From positions 16,665-80,664 of the forward strand of contig MFYT01000002.1 in NCBI GenBank assembly GCA_001789205.1: a stretch of 64,000 nucleotides of DNA. Reading direction: 5' to 3'. Each line of letters starts with the position of its first letter. The stretch's first letter is position 1. The position numbers and the translations under genes are program-made. The notes below the pieces were generated by a model. It ran no database searches, was not told where the DNA came from, and was given only the letters and a program-made list of their open reading frames with translations. Origin of the DNA: Candidatus Raymondbacteria bacterium RIFOXYA2_FULL_49_16 (GTDB taxonomy: Bacteria; Fibrobacterota; OXYB2-FULL-49-7; XYB2-FULL-49-35). This document shows positions 17,470-25,296 of this stretch, piece after piece.

Positions 17470-18762
17470 TTATTTCACTAAAATAGTCCTGCAGGCCTTG
17501 ATTATCTTCCCATTATTGATAATTATTGAGTAAACACCTGTTGCTACCCGCCGGTTTTCATCGTCTTTGCCATCCCAGGTTACGGAATACGTTCCAGGAG
17601 TATACATCCGGTTCGCAAGCGTCTTGACCTTCTTGCCGGAAGTGTTAAAAATCGAAATAGTAACGGCACCAGCGCTATTGTTTCCTGGTAACACAAATGA
17701 AACAATCGTTGAAGGATTGAACGGTGAAGGAGCTGTAGAGATTTCAATGTTGTCTGGTGTTGCAGAGGCTGATGCATAAACGCCCGTTGCCACAACGGTA
17801 TCGGCTTTATATATAACCTTTTGCCGCAACTCAAGCGTTGTTTCCAAAAGCATGATATTCCAGAGTCCGCACACAGGATTTAAAACCCCTTTGGCCTGGG
17901 CAAGTGGATAGAATATTACGCTATCGCTGAAATTACCCGAAGACTGCGACCTTTCTGGATGAGCGCCATCGCGGGTGCAATAATCGCTTCTGAGCGTGCA
18001 ACCGCCGATCAACGGATCAACTGCGGCACCGTACCAGTCCAAACAGGGAACCCGATACCGGGCAGCAAAGGCCCTTAACGAATCATTATATACCGGCGTT
18101 CTGCCTTCATGGTCGTACGCTGAACCGGGCTGTTCTGGATTCAGGGTTACAATAATAGGAATAACATTGCTGTCCAGAGACCGTTTCAGCAGCCTCATCC
18201 ATTCAGCCCTTCTGGTCGAATTCCAATAACAATCATCATTGTGGCCAAATTCCAGGGTAACCCACATGGGGTTGAGGTTATTCAATGCATTGCCAAGCAG
18301 AGCAAAACCCTCTGCTGTTTTTGCGCCAACCTGGTTTCCGTTGGCTGCATAATGGCAGGTGAGGTCATAGAGCCAGGGATGGTCCCGATTGCTGGCACCC
18401 CCTGGACCGCCCCATGTTTCAGTCAGAAAATTGTCCCAATACGTATTGTTGGGCCTGACGCAGTTGATAATGCCCGATCCTGTCCAACTGCCAGGCGACT
18501 GGCGGCCCTCGGATAAATCTGAAGGAAAAGGGCCATCATTAGTGATTGAATTGCCGACCAGTCCAAAACGGTATTTATTCCATCCCCGCGTTCCCTGGCT
18601 CTTCTGCCACCGGACATTCACATTGAGCATTGAATCGAGGCAATCCTGGTCGCAATGAAGATAGGGATAAAATTCAGGCCAGTAACCTGATCCTTGAAAC
18701 GCACCATTTGCTAGAACAAACCATACACAAACAGCGCTAAAAATGACTGCAGGCTTAACCAT
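17470..18762 (-). CDS. Secreted SGNH/GDSL esterase (rhamnogalacturonan acetylesterase-like) with sorting domain
   Basis: A 430-residue exported hydrolase: signal peptide, SGNH domain (about residues 60-310) and sorting domain (PSPFNPSTIV, WDGKDD, ATGVYSI). Block I reads GNSIT (Ser72) instead of the usual GDS; block III is EFGHND (173-176); block V is DGAHP (Asp265, His268). FGHND is typical of CE12 rhamnogalacturonan acetylesterases, so deacetylation of pectin is a reasonable guess. AAAGGC precedes the ATG. It heads a two-gene unit whose promoter carries the tandem AraC-type element, copy 3. Confidence 0.75.
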   Translation of the reverse strand: MVKPAVIFSAVCVWFVLANGAFQGSGYWPEFYPYLHCDQDCLDSMLNVNVRWQKSQGTRGWNKYRFGLVGNSITNDGPFPSDLSEGRQSPGSWTGSGIINCVRPNNTYWDNFLTETWGGPGGASNRDHPWLYDLTCHYAANGNQVGAKTAEGFALLGNALNNLNPMWVTLEFGHNDDCYWNSTRRAEWMRLLKRSLDSNVIPIIVTLNPEQPGSAYDHEGRTPVYNDSLRAFAARYRVPCLDWYGAAVDPLIGGCTLRSDYCTRDGAHPERSQSSGNFSDSVIFYPLAQAKGVLNPVCGLWNIMLLETTLELRQKVIYKADTVVATGVYASASATPDNIEISTAPSPFNPSTIVSFVLPGNNSAGAVTISIFNTSGKKVKTLANRMYTPGTYSVTWDGKDDENRRVATGVYSIIINNGKIIKACRTILVK

Positions 18763-18821
18763 AGAGAGCCTTTCTTTTCTATTTATAGTTTCGGTCTAAT
18801 GTTAAAATTTTCATTACTCTA

Positions 18822-18917
18822 AATATATCATCAGATAAAACGTAGTACAACCACATGGATGAAGTTTTTATTGAAAAAAATGAATGAAAAAGCGGTTTTT
18901 TTGGCTAAAAAACGGTT
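18822..18917 (-). promoter_or_regulatory. AraC-type tandem site plus sigma-70 promoter, copy 3
   Basis: GCGGT at 18892 and ACGGT at 18912 are 20 bp apart; on the minus strand they precede TTGTAC (18845-18850), a 17-bp spacer and TATATT (18822-18827), then the SGNH esterase start at 18762. The distal half-site overlaps the TAA stop of the AraC regulator gene. Much of the roughly 95-bp segment is near-identical to 1118-1214. Confidence 0.72.
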
Positions 18918-20871
18918 AATGTTTATATTTTGACCTAAAATCCCGGGGATTCATTCCTGCTATTTTATTGAAATTGCGCTGAAAAAGGCGTAAATCCGAA
19001 TATCCAACCTCATAGCCAATATCCGTGACCGATTTAACGCTTGTACGTAAAAGCTCTTTTGCTTTTTCTATCCGAATCAACATAAGTTTCTGGGTAGGGG
19101 TGATACCGGTAACCGCTTTAAATATTGCCACTGCTCTGTGTCCGGTCAATCCGAATTTCCGCCCAATGTCCTCGTTTGAAAGCTTGTGCATATGCTGCTC
19201 TAGAAGATAGGAGGTAATGTTCCGGCTGGTCTCAATCATTGCAGGCGTAATTGATTGTATCTCTTCCCTTTTTCTACGATACAACAGCAGAATACCAACA
19301 ATAAAAACACAGAAGACTAGAAAAATGCATACAGGCAACACGTATTTCTTATACGCGGGCGGTTCAAACCTGAAAAATGTGGATTGAGCTTGGTATGCCT
19401 TGCCCCCCTGTACGATAAATTGCGCGTTTATATACCATATTCCATGGGCAAGACCGGGTTTAAGCGTAAAAGCGGCGGACAAGGTATTCTTGGCATATTT
19501 CAAGCCGCTTAACCTGACAGGTAAATCAGCGGCTATCAGGCCGGGAGCACCTGTTTCTAGTTCATTTTCAGGTACCCATTTTCCATTGATTGGAATATAT
19601 AACTTTATTCCCCTGGCCAGAGAGACATTTCCGATAAAATTACGGGTTGGTTCAAAAACATTCCATCGTTTTTCCCAATCACTCGAAAAGCGTTCAGACG
19701 AAACGTTCAGCAATAGATACATGATGTTGACTTCCGCTGGCATGCCAAGGCGAATCATGACCGTATCATTCTCGTAAAACGCCCTGACTTGTGAGTCTGA
19801 TGACGAATAGCCTATGGAAATTGAGAAATTGCTGTCGGGCACAAAAAGCCTTGTATCGGGAGAGGCGATAAAGATTGATTTCCCCGTCCATGCGCTCCAA
19901 GACCCAAACACGTTTTTAGCCCTGCCGCAGACCGTATAAGCCGTATGTCCAGCAAAAGGTTCTTTAAAACAACACTTGTCCTCCACGCCAAATACACTGT
20001 CAAATCGTTCCTCTTTGTTTTCCGATACAGCAAGGACCTCGAATGAATCGGTAAAACAATCCCCCCTCAGCATAAATGAGGGTGATCGCGGTATAAAGGA
20101 TGCTCCATTACGGGGAAACAAAATGGACGGAACACGTGGATCAGGACCAGTCCGATGCGTAGCAATGGTAAAATGATCAAAAATAATGGACCGGACAGGG
20201 AGGGGTTCCCTCATATAGTCGGATCCAATGTTCACGAATTGAAACGTTTCAGCCTTTCCTTTAAGTTTGGTTTTTTGGGCGGCAATGAAATCATCGTCAA
20301 CGAACAGAGAATCGCACAGCGTATCATTGTCCAACGAGACAAATATTTCAAAGCAATGCCACTGAGAAAAATCAATGATACCTGTTGAAAAACCAGCCGG
20401 GGCAAGCCGCGGCGATGCACCGAGCGTATCACGGACGCCGATTTTTGCGGTGTATCTTTCTTCTCCGGCAGGTTCCAGGTAGATAAAAGGGTCGAATTGA
20501 GTCTTTTCATCAAGATACATGAGCGTCAATGAGAAGATCAACAATGTTTTCTGGACAAGAGCTATGGAATCATCCTGGGATACCAACTTGCAGTAGAATC
20601 GCGTGTAAAAGCCATTACGGACAATATCACTGGACTTGTGAAACATCAATTTTCTGCGGACCTGGCACGACCCCGCGCCGTGCAATTCAAGCGCACCTTT
20701 CCCGGAATACGCAACTTGAGACTGGATATGCGCGCAGGTTTCAGCACTTACGTTCCAGAAACAGAAGGCGGAATCGCTATCAAATTCCTCGGATACGATG
20801 GTTCCCGCAAAAGCAGGGAAATTGATAAGGCATGCAGCCAGCAAAAAAAGCATCTTGAATATCATTAGCAT
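18916..20871 (-). CDS. Membrane-spanning AraC-family regulator with extracytoplasmic sensor
   Basis: A 651-residue one-component regulator: signal/anchor (residues 1-22), a jelly-roll, LamG-like region (about 25-230), further beta domains including a fibronectin-like stretch with GSWSAWTGKSIF, a single membrane span (about 510-531, followed by RRKR) and a cytoplasmic AraC DNA-binding domain (about 550-651, with DIGYEVGYSDLRLFQRNF). It would sense a glycan outside and act on DNA directly at the membrane. It lies inside the secreted-enzyme locus, next to the tandem sites, and is the obvious candidate to bind them. A relative with the same layout is at 61177. Confidence 0.8.
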   Translation of the reverse strand: MLMIFKMLFLLAACLINFPAFAGTIVSEEFDSDSAFCFWNVSAETCAHIQSQVAYSGKGALELHGAGSCQVRRKLMFHKSSDIVRNGFYTRFYCKLVSQDDSIALVQKTLLIFSLTLMYLDEKTQFDPFIYLEPAGEERYTAKIGVRDTLGASPRLAPAGFSTGIIDFSQWHCFEIFVSLDNDTLCDSLFVDDDFIAAQKTKLKGKAETFQFVNIGSDYMREPLPVRSIIFDHFTIATHRTGPDPRVPSILFPRNGASFIPRSPSFMLRGDCFTDSFEVLAVSENKEERFDSVFGVEDKCCFKEPFAGHTAYTVCGRAKNVFGSWSAWTGKSIFIASPDTRLFVPDSNFSISIGYSSSDSQVRAFYENDTVMIRLGMPAEVNIMYLLLNVSSERFSSDWEKRWNVFEPTRNFIGNVSLARGIKLYIPINGKWVPENELETGAPGLIAADLPVRLSGLKYAKNTLSAAFTLKPGLAHGIWYINAQFIVQGGKAYQAQSTFFRFEPPAYKKYVLPVCIFLVFCVFIVGILLLYRRKREEIQSITPAMIETSRNITSYLLEQHMHKLSNEDIGRKFGLTGHRAVAIFKAVTGITPTQKLMLIRIEKAKELLRTSVKSVTDIGYEVGYSDLRLFQRNFNKIAGMNPRDFRSKYKH

Positions 20872-20934
20872 ACCGTTTTAAAACGTGTGTCCAGGTTAAA
20901 TATATCATATAATATATCATATTTAGTGTCAGGA

Positions 20935-20964
20935 AATATATTGGGGTATATGACAAGGGGTCAA
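20935..20964 (-). promoter_or_regulatory. Probable promoter of the AraC regulator
   Basis: On the minus strand TTGACC (20959-20964), an 18-bp spacer and TATATT (20935-20940) lie 64 bp before the start codon. Between promoter and gene are two ATATATCAT repeats, and the 12-bp palindrome CGTTTTAAAACG (20874-20885) abuts the start codon; it includes one ACCGTTTT half-site like those in the three target elements, hinting at autoregulation. Confidence 0.5.
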
Positions 20965-21008
20965 AGCCGGCATATCCAAGAACTGTCTTACCATTTTTAT
21001 CCGCACAC

Positions 21009-22712
21009 TTATTTTAAGAGAGTTACCGCTTTGCTGAATACATTCTTCCCTATACACGCCTGGACCACATAGAGCCCGCTTGGCATACCCAGCGCATCCC
21101 AAGTAACGCGACCATTGACTATGCTCGAAGTCAGATCAGCGGCGCACCGGCCATTAAGGTCGTATATCTTGAGCGAAACGCCAGGAATCGCCGCGTTGCT
21201 CCAGCCAGGGACAGTGAGGGTCACCGTTGGATTGAAAGGATTAGGTGAAACGGTGATGGTCCCTCTTGCTTGTGCGTTGTTCGAAACAGGGGGAATATCC
21301 TCAACAGCCGTGATATTGTATGGCGACTGATACCCGAAAATGGCATATTGGATAGAATCGAGTTCTTCCCACAGCAGCCGTTCGATATTGCTGCTCTGCT
21401 GAGAGCCTGCCTTGAGCGTCACTGAAATTTTCGCGGAAGGCGCGCTGTTGTACAGGGTTTCACTGCCATACATGACCACGACCGGCTGGCCCATGTTCAC
21501 CAGGGAATCGCTCAGATAAAAATCGAACCCCGTGATATTGGCACCCGCGCTATCTATGGTGATGGTATTTCCTGATACAGACACATCGAACCCGGTATTG
21601 ATGATTCCGCTGGCATTGGCCACCTTCCCATTTACCCAGAAAGCGCGGGAATAGCTGACAAGTTCCATATTGTGTTTCACCCGTTTTGGATAGGGATTAA
21701 GAACATTGCTATCGAGGAAATTCACCAGCAGGGAAAGGCTGTCCCTGAAAGGAATCGTAGGATCGTGTCCAGCGGACGGGCCCGAGGAGATGATGAACTC
21801 ATGCACCGGGCACCCATTCTCAAGCATATACCTATAGGTGGAATCCGTGTAGTAACCGTCCTGAGACCCGTGAATGAGCCTGGTGGGCGTATTGATGAGA
21901 TTGGCAAGATTGGGCCACATACCCGCATGGTTTACAGGATTGAGGTCATTGTGCACGGGAACAGAGGCGGCAAACCAATCCTGATAACGCCAGGTTACGC
22001 GTAAACACGTCTGCGCACCGAAGGAAAAACCCGTGGTATATATCCTGAAAGGATCAACATGCACATCCTTTGCCACATCGAGGATCATGGCTTTGATCGC
22101 TGCCTGAAGCTTGTTGTCGTCAAACTGGTATCCCTTTTTGAACCTGCACAGATTGATGTATCCTTCGGGCTGGAGATTCTGCCCTGGATCGTCCTGTTGG
22201 GAAATTACCAGGGGATTTGGCGTCGCATAGAGGCAGAGGTTTGGGGTAAGGAGAGTGTATTGACCCAGTGTGCCCGAGACATTGTTCCAATAGACTTTTA
22301 CCATGTTTCTTCCAGGCACAACAAAAGGGTTGCTGCCAGCTTGGAGCCTACCCAGATAGAACTTCATGTCGTTTCTCAAGGCTGAAAGACATTCCGCTGC
22401 GGTAAAATCCACACTTTGGTATTCACTGCGCGTATGGTTTAGATTATATTCGCGATAGAGGTGCAACACATTTTCCCTGACTTGGGCGGTGAATTTCTGA
22501 ACGAAAGTATTGCTTTGGTTCAACGCGGCAATCCGGGTCTGAAATGTATCGATGTCAGCGAGAATCTGAACGTCCGTTATGGAAGCAGGGGACGTTTGGA
22601 GCTTGGAGGCCAAGGAAGCAGGAACCCACTCAGCAGGCGTAACCGTTTGAGAAAAGAGCGCTGAAATGAGCAAAAGACATATAGCAGCTGTCAGGGTAAT
22701 TTTAAAAAACAT
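21009..22712 (-). CDS. Secreted alpha/beta-hydrolase esterase with sorting domain (paralogue 4), sigma-54 controlled
   Basis: About 567 residues when started at ATG 22712, which opens a clear signal peptide (MFFKITLTAAICLLL) and has GGGGGAA upstream. The hydrolase has a complete-looking triad: GFSFGA (Ser about 230), GSQDGYY (Asp about 285) and SAGHDPT (His about 316), as in PHB depolymerase/LpqC-like esterases. It ends in a sorting domain (VSPNPFNPTVTL, PSGLYVV). It differs from the other three in lacking the N-terminal fibronectin III stretch. It is divergent from a sigma-54 activator gene and has a matching sigma-54 promoter, so it is controlled separately from the AraC-linked genes. Confidence 0.78.
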   Translation of the reverse strand: MFFKITLTAAICLLLISALFSQTVTPAEWVPASLASKLQTSPASITDVQILADIDTFQTRIAALNQSNTFVQKFTAQVRENVLHLYREYNLNHTRSEYQSVDFTAAECLSALRNDMKFYLGRLQAGSNPFVVPGRNMVKVYWNNVSGTLGQYTLLTPNLCLYATPNPLVISQQDDPGQNLQPEGYINLCRFKKGYQFDDNKLQAAIKAMILDVAKDVHVDPFRIYTTGFSFGAQTCLRVTWRYQDWFAASVPVHNDLNPVNHAGMWPNLANLINTPTRLIHGSQDGYYTDSTYRYMLENGCPVHEFIISSGPSAGHDPTIPFRDSLSLLVNFLDSNVLNPYPKRVKHNMELVSYSRAFWVNGKVANASGIINTGFDVSVSGNTITIDSAGANITGFDFYLSDSLVNMGQPVVVMYGSETLYNSAPSAKISVTLKAGSQQSSNIERLLWEELDSIQYAIFGYQSPYNITAVEDIPPVSNNAQARGTITVSPNPFNPTVTLTVPGWSNAAIPGVSLKIYDLNGRCAADLTSSIVNGRVTWDALGMPSGLYVVQACIGKNVFSKAVTLLK

Positions 22713-22776
22713 AATACTTCCCCCATTCACTTGTATTGTTTAGTTGTGTCTCACTTACTGGTATTCCCAAAAGATC

Positions 22777-22791
22777 GCAATTTTTATACCA
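22777..22791 (-). promoter_or_regulatory. Sigma-54 (-24/-12) promoter of esterase paralogue 4
   Basis: On the minus strand the 15-mer TGGTATAAAAATTGC keeps the invariant GG and GC exactly 10 bases apart (GG-N10-GC), with TTGC intact. The -12 element is about 65 bp before the ATG at 22712. A sigma-54 activator gene is divergently transcribed from the same 223-bp gap. Confidence 0.7.
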
Positions 22792-22898
22792 GAATATAAG
22801 CTGTTGTTAATAAAACAAATAAACTCGTTCATTAATATACTTAAATTTACTAATAATAATAAAACATTTCTAAAGCATTTTCCACCAATTAATTATAT

Positions 22899-22918
22899 AT
22901 TTATTATTAATAATAAAT
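22899..22918. promoter_or_regulatory. 20-bp perfect AT-only palindrome before the sigma-54 activator gene
   Basis: ATTTATTATTAATAATAAAT is an exact palindrome ending 17 bp before the activator start codon and about 110 bp upstream of the sigma-54 promoter on the other strand. It could be the activator's binding site or an autoregulatory operator. The surrounding gap is very AT-rich, so chance is possible. Confidence 0.35.
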
Positions 22919-22935
22919 CGGGCTGAAGGGGGAAT

Positions 22936-25296
22936 ATGAAACTATTTAAAGACCTTAAAAAGATCCCTATTATCTCGTACGACAACGAAGGGAATATCCT
23001 GGAACAAAACGAGGGGTGCACTCTTCTTCCCTATACGCGTGAAAACCTTGAAAACCGGAATATTTTCGACATTTTAAAGCCGGTCATGGTAGATGAAAAT
23101 GATAAAGATGATCAGGAATTCAAAGAACTCTATACCATATTTTTTTCAGACCCAACCCGTGAGACACACTCTCCAGCCTCATTTTTCAGAATCACCACCC
23201 CGCCAACCCACCCCTTTAATTCCGGAAAAACAGCTGACGCATTTTTTTTCAACCATCAATATTTTCTCCATGGGATGATTGTCCAAGTCATGGTCCTATA
23301 CAAGGAAAACAACCAGTATTTCACCGCGCTTTTTCCAGCGACCGATTATTTCAACCGATGGCCCGCCCCTTATTTCGAGGACCTCTATGCACTCACCAAC
23401 CACGAGGATGCCATCTGCGCCGCAAACGACCGGTTTACTAAAAACTGCCCGGTTGAATTCGAGGGAACCCCCATTTTCGGCAAGCATATACGCCATTTTT
23501 TCCTGGAGCAATGCTGGGAAGAGTACCAGGTAAAATGCAACGCTAATATCCGTTGTCAGCTCGATGCGGCCGCAAAAAGCAACGCTGCCTGGGATCCCAT
23601 AACCGGCCTGGACCTGCCCGGACGCGCGGGCTGGGCCAACCACTGCCCGCGCCATCCGGAATGGACAATTGGGTCCTTCAGGAATATTTTTCTTCTCGAT
23701 GGAGAATGTGATTTCAGCCAATACGATTTCAGGATCGAATTCTCACTTGCCAATACAAATCCCCAATTCGGCATTTTTTTCAAAAGCAAGGACCATACTG
23801 ACGAAAACGCCTACACCCTTGTATGGGTCGAAAGTTTCGTCGACATAAAGAAGAATGGGACGCGCGCCGCACGCATTCCCGCGGAAGCAGGAGCGGACAA
23901 CTATGCGATTGAACTGGTATGCGGCCACATCCGCTTCATGGCAGAAGAGAAAACCCTGCTGACGTACACTGATCCCCTGCCAATTACAGACCCTTCCCAG
24001 TCGCGTCTTGGCGTCTTTTTTGAGAAACAGCCCTTTTCGCGGTTCCGTTTATTACGCAGAAAAACCGCTGTAGACCTGGACGATCTGCAGCGCGACGCGC
24101 TTGACGTGCGCCTGAGAAAGGATCCATCGCAGGTCTTCGAGCTCCATTCATTTCCAATTGTCCGCCCCTTTGCGCCGCAGGGGATGCATCTTTACATGTT
24201 CAAAAACATCACCCAATACCGGAGACTCGAAAATGTCTCGACCACGCTCCAGCTTAAGGTGCGTTCATTGGAAACGGAGAATGTGACACTGAGGACAAAG
24301 ATAGATTTTACCTATTACGACTTTATCACAAAAAACAAGGCTATGCTCTCTATCCTGGAAACATTGACCAGCGTGGCAAAAACCCCCGCGAACGTTCTGC
24401 TTTTAGGCGAAACCGGTACAGGCAAAGACCTGCTTGCGCGCACCATCCATAAAATATCCGACCGCGGACAGAAGGCTTTCGTCAAAGTCGACTGTTCAAC
24501 GCTCTCGGACAACCTGCTCGAAAGCGAGCTCTTTGGCCACGAGAAAGGGTCGTTTACCGGCGCAAACGAACGGAGGATCGGCAGGTTTGAGCTGGCCGAC
24601 AGGGGCTCGCTCTTCATGGATGAGGTGGGAAACCTGAACGCGCTCATGCAGATCAAACTGCTGAATGTGTTGCAAGACAGGAACTTTATGCGCGTGGGCG
24701 GAAGCGAAATGGTAAAGACCGACGTGCGCATTATTGCCGCGACCAACAGCGACCTTGAAGCTTTGATACGGTCGGGCCGGTTCAGAAACGACCTCTATTA
24801 CCGTCTTGCCGGGTTTGTGATAACCATTCTTCCCCTGCGCGAGCGGCCCGAAGACATCCCCCTGCTCGCGGAGCATTTCCTGAAATCAAAGGCGCGGTAT
24901 TACAAAAAGGAAGGGTTGGTCTACGAAGCGGACACTATCCACGCCATGGCAAACCATGACTGGCCGGGCAATGTCCGCGAAATGGAAAACGCCGTTGAAT
25001 ACGCCATTATCCGCTGCCAGGAAAAAACCATACGGCCCCTGCACCTGCCCTTTTTCAACGCCCAGAAGAAAAAGAACACCGCGCTACCTTCGATTAAAAA
25101 GGCCTCCCCGCCCTTGACGCGCAGAAATGAGATGCTTGCGCTCATCAGGAAAGAGAAGCGCTGCGGATCAAGGACCATTGAAAAAGCGCTGGGGCTTTCA
25201 CAGGCAACGGTATATAACGAACTTATGGCAATGGTTGAGACTGGTCTGATCAGGAAAGAGGGTCACGGCAAGCTGCGGCGCTACCTGCCCGTCTGA
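22936..25296 (+). CDS. Sigma-54-dependent activator with N-terminal PAS-like and LamG-like sensor regions
   Basis: A 786-residue cytoplasmic enhancer-binding protein. Residues 1-200 look like PAS-type sensor segments; 210-375 form a beta-rich, concanavalin/LamG-like region; 425-460 is a helical linker; the AAA+ domain follows with Walker A GETGTGKD (491-498), the sigma-54 contact loop as GSFTGA (538-543) and Walker B LFMDEV. The C-terminus carries a winged helix (RTIEKALGLSQATVYNEL) rather than the usual Fis-type motif. There is no receiver domain, signal peptide or membrane span. It has an AAGGGGG site. It probably drives the divergent esterase. Its 3' end overlaps the convergent peptidase gene by 47 bp. 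Confidence 0.88.
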   Translation: MKLFKDLKKIPIISYDNEGNILEQNEGCTLLPYTRENLENRNIFDILKPVMVDENDKDDQEFKELYTIFFSDPTRETHSPASFFRITTPPTHPFNSGKTADAFFFNHQYFLHGMIVQVMVLYKENNQYFTALFPATDYFNRWPAPYFEDLYALTNHEDAICAANDRFTKNCPVEFEGTPIFGKHIRHFFLEQCWEEYQVKCNANIRCQLDAAAKSNAAWDPITGLDLPGRAGWANHCPRHPEWTIGSFRNIFLLDGECDFSQYDFRIEFSLANTNPQFGIFFKSKDHTDENAYTLVWVESFVDIKKNGTRAARIPAEAGADNYAIELVCGHIRFMAEEKTLLTYTDPLPITDPSQSRLGVFFEKQPFSRFRLLRRKTAVDLDDLQRDALDVRLRKDPSQVFELHSFPIVRPFAPQGMHLYMFKNITQYRRLENVSTTLQLKVRSLETENVTLRTKIDFTYYDFITKNKAMLSILETLTSVAKTPANVLLLGETGTGKDLLARTIHKISDRGQKAFVKVDCSTLSDNLLESELFGHEKGSFTGANERRIGRFELADRGSLFMDEVGNLNALMQIKLLNVLQDRNFMRVGGSEMVKTDVRIIAATNSDLEALIRSGRFRNDLYYRLAGFVITILPLRERPEDIPLLAEHFLKSKARYYKKEGLVYEADTIHAMANHDWPGNVREMENAVEYAIIRCQEKTIRPLHLPFFNAQKKKNTALPSIKKASPPLTRRNEMLALIRKEKRCGSRTIEKALGLSQATVYNELMAMVETGLIRKEGHGKLRRYLPV

